Positions 1 through 6,106 of a DNA stretch of 8,311 bases are shown one piece after another. The DNA is taken from positions 1 to 8,311 of the forward strand of contig JAPKCN010000078.1 in NCBI GenBank assembly GCA_028822945.1, given 5' to 3'. The position numbers and the translations under genes were made by a program. A model generated the notes under the pieces. That model had not been told where the DNA came from, ran no database searches, and saw only the letters and a list, made by a program, of their open reading frames with translations. The stretch's first letter is position 1. Each line of letters opens with the position of its first letter. Origin of the DNA: Porticoccaceae bacterium. GTDB taxonomy: Bacteria; Pseudomonadota; Gammaproteobacteria; Pseudomonadales; Porticoccaceae.

Positions 1-7
1 CAAGCCT

Positions 8-388
8 ATGCACTACAGCGACCAAATAGTCTGGAATAGCAATGGCTTGGTGCCCGCGATTGCGCAAGAAGTGGGTTCGGGTCGCATTCTGATGATGGCG
101 TGGATGAACCGCGAAGCGTTGTCTACAACGGTGCGCGAACAACGCGCGGTCTACTGGTCGCGGTCGCGCAACAAACTCTGGCGCAAGGGCGAGGAATCTG
201 GCAATGTTCAACGGTTGCATGAACTGCAGCTAGATTGTGACAACGATGTGATTGTATTACAGGTCGAGCAGATTGGCGGTGTAGCCTGCCACACGGGTCG
301 GGCGTCGTGTTTTTATCGCGTACTGCGCGACGGCGAATGGTGCAACAGCGAGCCAGTAATCATCGACCCAAAGGATATGTACGCATGA
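8..388 (+). CDS. hisI: phosphoribosyl-AMP cyclohydrolase HisI
   Basis: This cytoplasmic enzyme opens the purine ring of phosphoribosyl-AMP, the third step of histidine biosynthesis. The 126-residue product is a stand-alone HisI, not the HisIE fusion of enteric bacteria. Visible family signatures are WSRSRNKLWRKGEESG (residues 50-65), the metal-binding aspartates D76, D78 and D80 in LDCDND, and the zinc cysteines C77, C94 and C101 in the DCD and ACHTGRASCF segments. The length is close to that of Pseudomonas HisI, and the ATG at 8 gives the expected N-terminus (IVWNSNGLVPAIAQ). Only seven bases lie upstream in the window, so its ribosome binding site and promoter cannot be seen. The TGA stop overlaps the ATG of hisE (ATGA), which indicates translational coupling. 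Family assignment is near certain. Confidence 0.97.
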   Translation: MHYSDQIVWNSNGLVPAIAQEVGSGRILMMAWMNREALSTTVREQRAVYWSRSRNKLWRKGEESGNVQRLHELQLDCDNDVIVLQVEQIGGVACHTGRASCFYRVLRDGEWCNSEPVIIDPKDMYA

Positions 389-720
389 CTGAAGATGTAT
401 TGGCGCGATTAACGGATGTGTTGGCGCAGCGCAAAAGCCAATCGAAAACTAATTCTTATGTCGCTTCACTGCACAGTGGTGGACTGAATAAAATTCTCGA
501 AAAAGTCGGCGAGGAAAGCGTTGAGACTATCCTCGCAGCTCGCGACGCCGAGGTCAGTGGCAGCAATAAGCAATTGATTTGCGAGACCGCAGATCTGTGG
601 TTTCACAGCTTGGTTATGCTCTCTCACCTAGGTACAGACGCGGCAGCGGTACTTGCGGAATTGGATCGACGCTTCGATCTGTCTGGACTCGAAGAGAAGG
701 CCAAGCGCGACACACATTAA
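385..720 (+). CDS. hisE: phosphoribosyl-ATP pyrophosphatase HisE
   Basis: HisE hydrolyses phosphoribosyl-ATP to phosphoribosyl-AMP, the second step of histidine biosynthesis, and feeds HisI encoded just upstream. The product has 111 residues and belongs to the all-alpha MazG-like NTP pyrophosphatases. The metal-binding pattern is visible as EKVGEE (residues 39-44, with E47 following) and ETADLWFHSLVML (67-79, E67 and D70). I chose the ATG at 385 because it overlaps the hisI stop as ATGA, is preceded by AAGGA at 371-375, and gives the normal family length. An upstream in-frame ATG at 307 lies inside hisI and would add residues unlike the family. The gene ends 18 bases before the tatA start and is most likely co-transcribed with it. 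Confidence 0.96.
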   Translation: MTEDVLARLTDVLAQRKSQSKTNSYVASLHSGGLNKILEKVGEESVETILAARDAEVSGSNKQLICETADLWFHSLVMLSHLGTDAAAVLAELDRRFDLSGLEEKAKRDTH

Positions 721-738
721 CCAATGAGGAGTAAACAG

Positions 739-942
739 ATGGGTTTTGGTTGGCAGGAACTACTTATTATATTAGCCATTGTAGCGCTGGTGTTTGGCAC
801 TAAAAAACTTCGTAGTATCGGCTCGGATGTCGGCGGCGCTGTCAAGGGATTTAAAGATGCCATGGCACCCGAGGAGGGTGCCAGTGCGGCTGAAAAACCC
901 CCCGAGTCGGTGGCTAGCAGCAATAAAGCCAGTACCGAGTAA
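739..942 (+). CDS. tatA: Sec-independent protein translocase subunit TatA
   Basis: TatA is the pore-forming or membrane-weakening component of the twin-arginine translocase, which exports folded proteins across the inner membrane. The 67-residue product has a short periplasmic N-terminus, one transmembrane helix (about residues 5-19), the FG hinge at 19-20, and the amphipathic-helix signature FGTKKLRSIGSDVGGAVKGF followed by K39 and the AM at 41-42. A charged, low-complexity tail follows. The start is the ATG at 739, preceded by an AGGAG-type site at 727-731. An ATG at 724 in the same frame would put MRSKQ in front of the conserved MGFGWQ start and has no good ribosome site. Its sequence is TatA-like rather than TatB-like because it has FGTKKL in place of GPERLP. 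It is the first of three tat genes. Confidence 0.95.
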   Translation: MGFGWQELLIILAIVALVFGTKKLRSIGSDVGGAVKGFKDAMAPEEGASAAEKPPESVASSNKASTE

Positions 943-989
943 GCTTATGGCGCGGTCATATCTGCAACGCACGGAAAACCGGCGCACGC

Positions 990-1280
990 ATGTTTGATAT
1001 AGGCTTTACCGAGTTGGTGGTGATAGCCGTGGTCAGCTTAGTGGTCATGGGTCCCGAGCGGCTCCCTGAGACGGTCCGCAGCATCAATCTATGGATTGGA
1101 CGCGCCCGACAGGCGCTATCAAGCGCGCGTAAAGAACTCGAAAATGAGGTTGGTATGGACGATATCCGCCAACAACTGCACAACGAAGAAGTCATGCGCG
1201 ATCTTGCCAATGCCCAGCGCGACACCGAAGAGTTGGTCGCAAACGTCAAGGCAGCCCCCGGAGACCGTCCCGGCACATGA
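990..1280 (+). CDS. tatB: Sec-independent protein translocase subunit TatB
   Basis: TatB forms the substrate-receptor complex with TatC and recognises twin-arginine signal peptides. The 96-residue product starts with the characteristic MFDIGFTELVVIAVVSLVV, carries the conserved membrane glutamate E8 and the diagnostic GPERLP at 21-26, and continues in a long charged amphipathic and probably coiled-coil helix to about residue 85. It is much shorter than the roughly 170-residue E. coli TatB. The loss is in the variable C-terminal tail, so this is not evidence of a broken gene. The ribosome binding site is weak, and a 47-base gap separates it from tatA. The stop overlaps the tatC ATG as ATGA, consistent with fixed TatB:TatC stoichiometry through translational coupling. 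Confidence 0.94.
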   Translation: MFDIGFTELVVIAVVSLVVMGPERLPETVRSINLWIGRARQALSSARKELENEVGMDDIRQQLHNEEVMRDLANAQRDTEELVANVKAAPGDRPGT

Positions 1281-2020
1281 GTGAAGAACAACTTTCCAGC
1301 CAGCCCTTTATCTCTCATTTGATTGAATTTCGCGACCGTGCACTGCGCGCTGTCGTCGCTGTCTTGGTGATTTTTACGGGGCTATTTTCGTTTAGTAGCG
1401 AACTTTATCTCTACGTGTCAGCGCCGATTCGAAAATTTATCCCAGAGTCGTCAAGTATGATTGCGACCGAGGTAGCATCGCCTTTTTTGACGCCGTTTAA
1501 ATTGACACTGGTACTATCTGTCTTTGCCGCTATGCCCTACATTCTTTATCAGGTGTGGGCATTTTTGGCACCGGGACTCTACCAGCGCGAGAAAAAAGTT
1601 GCCCTACCGCTGTTTTTTTCTAGCGTCGCATTGTTCTATGCCGGTATGGCATTTGCCTACTATGTGGTGTTTCCGCTGGTGTTTATGTTTTTTGCTAGTA
1701 TCGTACCCGAGGGCATTATCATCATGCCCGACATCCGCAGTTACCTCGACTTTACTTTGAAGTTATTTTTTGCCTTTGGCATTAGTTTCGAGATTCCTAT
1801 TGCCGTCGTAATTCTCTCCTGGATGGGCGTTGTCGACCCCAACCGATTGGCACAAAAACGACCCTATGTGTTTATCCTATGCTTTGTTTTTGGCATGCTC
1901 CTGACGCCGCCAGACGTGATTTCACAAACGCTATTGGCAATTCCGATGTGGTTGCTGTTTGAATTGGGGATTGTCTTCGCCCGACCGTTGTATCGCGAGG
2001 CAGCCGATAAAGTACCGTAA
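1277..2020 (+). CDS. tatC: Sec-independent protein translocase subunit TatC
   Basis: TatC is the polytopic core of the Tat receptor and binds the twin-arginine motif of substrates. The 247-residue product shows six hydrophobic membrane segments and strong similarity to E. coli TatC throughout: HLIEFRDR (14-21, with E17), MIATEVASPFLTPFKL (61-76), YQVWAFLAPGLYQRE (91-105, with F96 and E105), FGISFEIP (167-174, with E172), and GMLLTPPDVISQTLLAIP (206-223). The conserved residues sit two positions later than in the E. coli numbering (E15, F94, E103, E170). The ATG at 1277 overlaps the tatB stop. It is the last gene of the his-tat operon, because the next gene is on the opposite strand 26 bases later. 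Confidence 0.97.
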   Translation: MSEEQLSSQPFISHLIEFRDRALRAVVAVLVIFTGLFSFSSELYLYVSAPIRKFIPESSSMIATEVASPFLTPFKLTLVLSVFAAMPYILYQVWAFLAPGLYQREKKVALPLFFSSVALFYAGMAFAYYVVFPLVFMFFASIVPEGIIIMPDIRSYLDFTLKLFFAFGISFEIPIAVVILSWMGVVDPNRLAQKRPYVFILCFVFGMLLTPPDVISQTLLAIPMWLLFELGIVFARPLYREAADKVP

Positions 2021-2045
2021 AGGCGCCCGGTCCAAGCTTGGTACT
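2011..2045. terminator. candidate inverted repeat between convergent tatC and hydrolase genes
   Basis: AGTACC at 2011-2016 is perfectly complementary to GGTACT at 2040-2045, with a 23-base loop. Inside the loop starts a ten-base palindrome, CCAAGCTTGG (2032-2041). The location between two converging genes fits a bidirectional terminator. There is no run of T on either side, so a classical Rho-independent terminator is not supported. It may be an RNA processing or stability element, or chance. Confidence 0.22.
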
Positions 2046-2996
2046 CTAACCAAATAGCGCAGCCTTTAGAGCGCTATGGTAGCCATCTCGGCTGCGCCGA
2101 GACACATCGGCATCCGGTGCCATCGCTTCAAACGCGTGAAACCCCCCGTCGATGACCGCAAAGTCAGTCGCTACCCCGGCATAAGCAAGGCGCTCGGCAT
2201 AGTCCCGATTTTCGTCGGCAAATAGATCCAGCGCACCGACGCGCATGTACACCGCTGGTAATCTCGACAGATCATTGCATCGCGCTGGCGCAGCATAGGC
2301 CGAGGTGGAGGCAGCGCCACCATCGCGCCCGAGGTAGAAATGCCAAGCGCGTTGGTTAGACTCGCGACTCCACACCTTCGACTCTGCAAACGCGAAACTC
2401 GACGCTGTGGTATTGCGGTCGTCTAACATCGGACACCAAAGTAATTGAAACAGCAATTCGACCTCGCCACGATCGCGTGCCGCCAATGCCAATCCGGCCG
2501 CTAGGCCACCGCCGGCACTGAGCCCGCCAACCGCCAAGCGTGTGCTGTCTATCTGCAAATCCTCGGCGCGTTTAAACAACCAGAGCAGTGCTGCATAAGC
2601 ATCGTCGAGTGCCGCAGGAAAAGGCTGTTCTGGTGCTAGGCGGTAGTCCACCGACAGCACTGCACAGCCAACATCGGCAACCAACTGGCGCACATGATAA
2701 TCATCCTGCTGCAGACTGCCGACACAATAGCCACCGCCGTGAAACCACAGCATCGCAGGTAGTCTTCGAGAGGTCTCAGCGGGCCGATATAAGCGCACTA
2801 GTAGCTGCTGTTGCGGGCTGACCTGAACTTGGTGATCCTCACTGACTACCCCAAGAACCGGTGCTCTATCGGCATCGATTTGGGCGCTCATAGCTTTAAA
2901 CGTCTCTCGACTCGCGGGTAAGTCGCTCCAGATATCGAGTTGTGGGAATGCTTCGAGGAATACTGCCAGCTCCGGATCCAGCTTATTTTCGCCCAC
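2046..2996 (-). CDS. alpha/beta hydrolase, hormone-sensitive-lipase (fold-3) type
   Basis: This is a probable cytoplasmic esterase acting on small esters; the natural substrate is unknown. The 316-residue product has the oxyanion-hole motif HGGG (86-89), followed by YCVGS, then DYRLAPEQPFPAAL (117-130). The nucleophile elbow GGLSAGG lies at 157-163 with Ser160. A probable catalytic Asp257 sits in GALDLFADEN and a probable His287 in GGFHAFE. The order and spacing are those of the hormone-sensitive-lipase/Abhydrolase_3 family. The elbow reads GLSAGG where most members have GDSAGG. There is no signal peptide. The start is GTG at 2996, preceded by AAAGGAG (3011-3005) eight bases upstream, a strong site. 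It converges on tatC. Only 73 bases separate it from ychJ upstream, where a TTGACT (3066-3061) could be a -35 box but without a good -10. Confidence 0.9.
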   Translation of the reverse strand: MGENKLDPELAVFLEAFPQLDIWSDLPASRETFKAMSAQIDADRAPVLGVVSEDHQVQVSPQQQLLVRLYRPAETSRRLPAMLWFHGGGYCVGSLQQDDYHVRQLVADVGCAVLSVDYRLAPEQPFPAALDDAYAALLWLFKRAEDLQIDSTRLAVGGLSAGGGLAAGLALAARDRGEVELLFQLLWCPMLDDRNTTASSFAFAESKVWSRESNQRAWHFYLGRDGGAASTSAYAAPARCNDLSRLPAVYMRVGALDLFADENRDYAERLAYAGVATDFAVIDGGFHAFEAMAPDADVSRRSRDGYHSALKAALFG

Positions 2997-3069
2997 GGTA
3001 ATAACTCCTTTATCAATCTATGAACTGAAGTACAGCATCCATTAGCGCAACTGTGACCTTAGTCAAAGC

Positions 3070-3459
3070 TCAAGATGACAGAACTTCACCGCCAATGTAG
3101 AGCCATATGCCAGTGGCGCATGTAAAAACTGACTTTTCATGCAGAATCGAGGGGCCACTGGCACTTTGGTCGGTGGCGCGAAAATCGACCCAACCGGTAT
3201 TGCCGTCGACACCCGACGCAAAAATTTTTAGCGCTGTCCAATTGCGCGTTACAACCGACAAATCGGCCGCGATTAGTCCCTTGGCAGTCGCCGGAAACCA
3301 GGTTTGTAATAAATAGTCACCATAGCCACCCAGTGCATAGGCGGTATACCGAGAGCGCACCAATTGCTCGGGTGTGACAGAGCTGCGGCGACCGTCGAGG
3401 AGAGGTTTGCAACAGTCGCTGAAACTCTCTCGACTGCCACACCGACAAGATTTTCTCAT
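3070..3459 (-). CDS. YchJ-family SEC-C motif protein
   Basis: The molecular role is unknown in this family (formerly UPF0225). The 129-residue product begins with a SEC-C zinc-binding motif, CRCG...CC (C5, C7, C16, C17), followed by the family signature TPEQLVRSRYTAYALGGYGD (29-48) and LLQTWFP (50-56). The remainder is an NTF2-like alpha/beta domain ending in HEKSVF...WLYIGG. E. coli YchJ is 152 residues and carries a second C-terminal SEC-C motif. That second motif is absent here, as in many shorter relatives. The ATG at 3459 places the SEC-C motif at the extreme N-terminus as expected, but no strong ribosome site is visible. It is divergent from yajQ and lies upstream of the hydrolase on the same strand. 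Confidence 0.88.
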   Translation of the reverse strand: MRKSCRCGSRESFSDCCKPLLDGRRSSVTPEQLVRSRYTAYALGGYGDYLLQTWFPATAKGLIAADLSVVTRNWTALKIFASGVDGNTGWVDFRATDQSASGPSILHEKSVFTCATGIWLYIGGEVLSS

Positions 3460-3487
3460 GGTGGTGGAAGATCGTGTTGACTAAGAT

Positions 3488-3493
3488 TAGAAT
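3488..3493 (+). promoter_or_regulatory. possible -10 box of the yajQ promoter
   Basis: The 70-base divergent gap between ychJ and yajQ must hold promoters for both directions. TAGAAT at 3488-3493 matches the sigma-70 -10 consensus in five of six bases and lies 36 bases before the yajQ ATG. No good -35 hexamer sits at 16-18 bases. TTGACT at 3477-3482 is a good -35 sequence but only five bases away, so the two cannot work together. The call is tentative. Confidence 0.3.
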
Positions 3494-3529
3494 CATACCT
3501 GATTTGTATTTGTAGAGAAGCAATTTAAC

Positions 3530-4015
3530 ATGCCAAGTTTAGATATTGTCTCCGAAGTAGACAGCGCCGAGATATTAAATGCCACCGACAATTCAACCCG
3601 CGAAATCGCAACGCGTTTCGATTTTCGCGGCGTCGATGCGAGTATCCACTACAACAAAGAACAGGTACTAATCAGTGCTGAGGCCGACTTCCAGTGCCAG
3701 CAACTGCTAGATATTTTTCGCGGCCAGTTAATTAAGCGCAAGATCGAGCCAAGTGTCATGACCTACGACGAGCAGGCACTGCACAGCGGCAAGACCTTCT
3801 CTATACCGGTATCGTTAAAAAACGGTATCGACGGCGATGTATGCAAAAAGATTGTTAAACTGATAAAGGAGAAAAAACTCAAGGTTCAGGCGCAAATTCA
3901 AGGCGATCAAGTGCGGGTTACCGGCAAAAAGCGCGACGACCTGCAGAGCGTTATGGCGCTGGTGCGTGAGGCCGACCTCGGCCAGCCCTTTCAATTCAAG
4001 AACTTTAAGGACTGA
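3530..4015 (+). CDS. yajQ: YajQ family nucleotide-binding protein
   Basis: YajQ proteins are small cytoplasmic proteins with two ferredoxin-like RNP-type domains. Members have been reported to bind nucleotides or RNA, and a Xanthomonas homologue binds cyclic di-GMP and works with a transcription factor. The 161-residue product matches E. coli YajQ end to end: MPSLDIVSEVD at the start, DNSTREIATRFDFRG (20-34), LKVQAQIQGDQVRVTGKKRD (near 136-155), and the C-terminal DLGQPFQFKNFKD. The ATG at 3530 is preceded by GAGAAG (3515-3520). The gene stands alone on the + strand and converges on msrB, with 48 bases between the two stops. The family name is certain. The ligand in this organism is not shown by the sequence. 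Confidence 0.95.
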   Translation: MPSLDIVSEVDSAEILNATDNSTREIATRFDFRGVDASIHYNKEQVLISAEADFQCQQLLDIFRGQLIKRKIEPSVMTYDEQALHSGKTFSIPVSLKNGIDGDVCKKIVKLIKEKKLKVQAQIQGDQVRVTGKKRDDLQSVMALVREADLGQPFQFKNFKD

Positions 4016-4063
4016 CATCAGCCTCGGTCCGCAACGTTACCACACAGCTCGATCGGCGAGTGC

Positions 4064-4432
4064 TTACAGGTCTGGGGTAAAGGTCATCGATAGGGAGTTA
4101 ACGCAGTGTCGGGTATTTTTTTCGGTGTAGCGCTCTCCCTCAAACACGTGTCCCAAATGACCATCGCAGTGGGCGCAGAGAATCTCTATGCGACGCCCGT
4201 CGGCGTCAGCGGCGCGGCGCACTGCGCCGTCGATTTCATCATCAAAGCTTGGCCAACCACAATGCGCCGAGAACTTACTCTGAGACTGATATAACGCCGT
4301 GCCGCACTGTTTGCAGCGATAGACACCTGACTCGAAGTGGTCGGTATACTGTCCGGTAAACGGTGCCTCGGTCCCTTTTTCTCGTATGATGTAACGCTCT
4401 TCGGGTGTCAGGTCATTTAACGCTTTGCTCAT
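4064..4432 (-). CDS. msrB: peptide methionine (R)-S-oxide reductase MsrB
   Basis: MsrB repairs oxidised proteins by reducing methionine-R-sulfoxide. The 122-residue product is a full single-domain MsrB. It has two zinc CxxC pairs (C40/C43 and C86/C89), the HCGWPSF segment with C58 at the usual resolving-cysteine position, HLGHVF (92-97), and the catalytic C110 in NTRHCVNSLSM. There is no signal peptide, so it acts in the cytoplasm. The ATG at 4432 is preceded by AGAGGAAA (4444-4437), a good ribosome site. It lies 34 bases behind the thiamine-kinase-like gene on the same strand and may be the last gene of that transcript, although its function has no obvious link to thiamine. It converges on yajQ. 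No strong terminator is visible between them. Confidence 0.96.
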   Translation of the reverse strand: MSKALNDLTPEERYIIREKGTEAPFTGQYTDHFESGVYRCKQCGTALYQSQSKFSAHCGWPSFDDEIDGAVRRAADADGRRIEILCAHCDGHLGHVFEGERYTEKNTRHCVNSLSMTFTPDL

Positions 4433-4466
4433 AATGTTTCCTCTGTAATAATCGATCTATCAGCTG

Positions 4467-5147
4467 CTAATCCTGCACCGCATACCAGATTTTTTCCATC
4501 CCCTGCTGCAAATATGCCAGTGTATCGCAAGTTTTTAGCGGTACGCTTCGCCCGTAGTTATCTACAATATGTCCGTCAGCTCCAAACAGTTTGACCGCGT
4601 CAAATGCTGGATGCCCAAAACCTGCGTATTCCCAGTCGATAAAAAATAGACCGCGATCGCACAGTAAGATGTTCTCTACCACCAAATCGTGATGGCACAG
4701 TACTGGGGTCCACTCGGCATTATCGATTGCATGGGCGGCCGCTGCTAGCGCCGTCCAGTCGAGTTCGCGCAAGCGGGCAGCGGGCAGTTGCCGAGCAAAT
4801 ACCTGACAGTGTCGCAGATAACTAAAACGCGCCGCATCGGGTAGTGCCAGCGCGTGAATTTGCGCCAAGTTATGCAGTGCTTGGCGGCGTAAAGTCGGGG
4901 TTTGCAACATCTCCGCAGTTACTGTTTGAGCGGCAATATAATGACTCACCTGAACGCCTGCGTCGATCAACAACACATCTGGCACATAGGTCGCATCCGC
5001 CAAAGCGCGGTGGACACTAATCTCCCGCTGGCGGTCGATACCCAGGTGGTAGCTATCTTGGCGATTGATGCGCACCACTGCACGATCGTCGCCATCGGCA
5101 ACTAAGAAGCTCTGATTGGTCAACCCGCCATGCAGCTGGCAGACCAC
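4467..5147 (-). CDS. ThiK-like phosphotransferase (probable thiamine kinase), 5' end uncertain
   Basis: This is a probable ATP-dependent kinase that traps imported thiamine as thiamine phosphate. The fold is the aminoglycoside/choline-kinase type. It has GGLTNQSFLV (7-16, nucleotide loop), VVRI (24-27), the catalytic loop HHDLVVEN (152-159, with D154 and N159), and FIDWEYAGFGHPAFD (169-183, metal-binding D171). IDWEYAG also occurs in E. coli ThiK. The thiamine assignment rests mainly on context: a TPP riboswitch, a TonB receptor and PnuT upstream. Choline or another small alcohol would be the alternative. The GTG at 5147 is the only standard start codon but has no ribosome site and leaves six residues before GGLTN, where relatives have about 30. 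The frame stays open without ATG, GTG or TTG to a TAG at 5270-5268, overlapping the end of pnuT, and encodes plausible N-terminal sequence (LLQQTLNRWTDWQP). The C-terminal part after IDWEYAG is also shorter than in E. coli ThiK. Confidence 0.78.
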   Translation of the reverse strand: MVCQLHGGLTNQSFLVADGDDRAVVRINRQDSYHLGIDRQREISVHRALADATYVPDVLLIDAGVQVSHYIAAQTVTAEMLQTPTLRRQALHNLAQIHALALPDAARFSYLRHCQVFARQLPAARLRELDWTALAAAAHAIDNAEWTPVLCHHDLVVENILLCDRGLFFIDWEYAGFGHPAFDAVKLFGADGHIVDNYGRSVPLKTCDTLAYLQQGMEKIWYAVQD

Positions 5148-5172
5148 CTGAGGCCGACCAGTGGCATGCCAG

Positions 5173-5799
5173 TTACCCGTCGGCTGCCAGTCGGTCCAAC
5201 GGTTCAGCGTCTGCTGCAGTAACTGCTGTGCCCTGCTGTCGATAAGCTTCTCTCCATCGCCAATATCCTACCACTGACAATATCAGATATAGCGCAAACA
5301 GCCCAGCCGTCTGATAGAGCTCGCGATCAATATACAGGTAGATCGACAGGCTGTTAATAACCAGCCAGTAGAGCCAATTCTCCAGCACTTTGCGGGCTAC
5401 CATCAGGGTCGTTGCGACACTCGCCCAAGTAGTGAGTGAATCCAGATACGGCAAGCGAGAATCGGTATAGGCGGTCAGGGCATAACCGGAGATAGCGCTA
5501 GCAGCGATCACCGCGCCTATAGTCGCGAAATGCTGTCGTGGCGACCATCGGCAAATAACCACCCCACTATGCTCGACGCCACCGCGCTGCCAGAGATACC
5601 AGCCGTAAAAAGCCATCGTCATGTAATAAACGTTTAGGGCCGATTCCATGTAAAGACTGACGTCGCCGAAAATCCAAACGTACAACGCAGTGCTGATAAA
5701 GGCACAATACCAGCAAAGACTGTTTTCGCGCATCGCGAGCACAAGGTAGGCGATCGCCAATAGCATTGCTAAAGTCTCTAAGGTGACCCATGCTAGCAT
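5173..5799 (-). CDS. pnuT: PnuC/PnuT-family vitamin transporter, probably for thiamine
   Basis: PnuC-family proteins carry vitamins across the inner membrane by facilitated diffusion, with phosphorylation inside trapping the substrate. PnuC takes nicotinamide riboside and PnuT takes thiamine. The 208-residue product has about seven hydrophobic segments. Family patterns are YMESALNVYYM (50-60) followed by YGWYLW (65-70), then LTTWASVATTLMVARK (122-137), ENWLYWLVIN (140-149) and a final segment ending in GYWRWRE. Thiamine is inferred from the TPP riboswitch and neighbouring kinase, not from substrate-site residues. The ATG at 5799 lies three bases after the upstream stop, with GAGG (5814-5811) ahead of it. 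The last 25 or so residues (after about 183) lie beyond the usual family end and share DNA with the presumed 5' end of the kinase gene. Confidence 0.85.
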   Translation of the reverse strand: MLAWVTLETLAMLLAIAYLVLAMRENSLCWYCAFISTALYVWIFGDVSLYMESALNVYYMTMAFYGWYLWQRGGVEHSGVVICRWSPRQHFATIGAVIAASAISGYALTAYTDSRLPYLDSLTTWASVATTLMVARKVLENWLYWLVINSLSIYLYIDRELYQTAGLFALYLILSVVGYWRWREAYRQQGTAVTAADAEPLDRLAADG

Positions 5800-5802
5800 C
5801 GC

Positions 5803-6051
5803 TTACAACGCCTCGTAACCGGGAATAATCTTCATCACATACACCGCCATATGATACTCGCGATAGCACTCAGCAATCGTTTGCTGTACCGCTTGCATAG
5901 AATATTGATACTCGCCCTGCACCACAGTGCTAGTCGGAAAGGTAGTAATCTTCAAATGGTCGAAGCGATTGATGCGCTCAATGAAACCCTGAATCGGCGG
6001 AATGAAATCCTCTCGGTTGGGATACATACTAATATCGATGGTAACTTGCAT
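5803..6051 (-). CDS. YkoF-like small protein, putative thiamine binder
   Basis: The 82-residue product resembles one repeat of YkoF, a Bacillus thiamine/HMP-binding protein, and the related MTH1187-type thiamine-binding family. It shows the expected beta-alpha-beta-beta-alpha-beta ferredoxin-like pattern: a first strand VTIDISMYP (3-11), helix DFIPPIQGFIERINRF (15-30), the strand pair around LKITTFPTSTVVQGEY (33-48) with the typical TSTVVQG turn, helix SMQAVQQTIAECYREY (51-66), and last strand AVYVMKIIPG. It has no signal peptide or membrane segment, so it is probably cytoplasmic. It sits between the receptor and pnuT genes, three bases from the latter, which makes thiamine or a precursor the likely ligand. 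It could act as a carrier, sensor or feedback partner of PnuT or the kinase. The ATG at 6051 lacks a clear ribosome site. The family call is based on pattern and context, not on a search. Confidence 0.72.
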   Translation of the reverse strand: MQVTIDISMYPNREDFIPPIQGFIERINRFDHLKITTFPTSTVVQGEYQYSMQAVQQTIAECYREYHMAVYVMKIIPGYEAL

Positions 6052-6093
6052 ATTAAGCGTCTACTTTATGCGATCTAGATAACTATTGCTAAG

Positions 6094-6106
6094 CGGTTAA
6101 AAACCG
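6094..6106 (-). other. small hairpin over the receptor stop codon
   Basis: On the transcribed strand CGGTT-TTT-AACCG forms a five-pair stem with a three-base loop and contains the TAA stop of the receptor gene. No T-run follows, so it is not a standard terminator. A role in mRNA processing or in lowering expression of the downstream genes is possible but unproven, and chance is not excluded. Confidence 0.2.

Noticed and set aside
307..384. Longer N-terminus for hisE from an ATG at 307
   Set aside because: It lies inside hisI in another frame and adds residues unlike HisE. The ATGA overlap at 385 with a ribosome site gives the normal length.
724..738. TatA start at ATG 724
   Set aside because: This ATG sits next to the AGGAG ribosome site of the ATG at 739, and TatA proteins begin with the MGFGWQ-type sequence.
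956..1318. Open frame on the - strand across tatB
   Set aside because: It is a shadow of tatB and tatC, with no recognisable protein pattern and no ribosome site of note.
4041..4066. Possible terminator between yajQ and msrB (CTCG/CGAG hairpin)
   Set aside because: The stem has only four solid pairs and no T-run on either strand.
4467..5147. Aminoglycoside phosphotransferase (antibiotic resistance) reading of the kinase
   Set aside because: It shares the fold, but the IDWEYAG segment and the TPP-riboswitch context fit a ThiK-like vitamin kinase better. No mobile-element context is seen.
5851..6078. Open frame on the + strand over the YkoF-like gene
   Set aside because: It is antisense to a gene with a clear fold pattern and tight operon spacing. 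The sequence has no family features.
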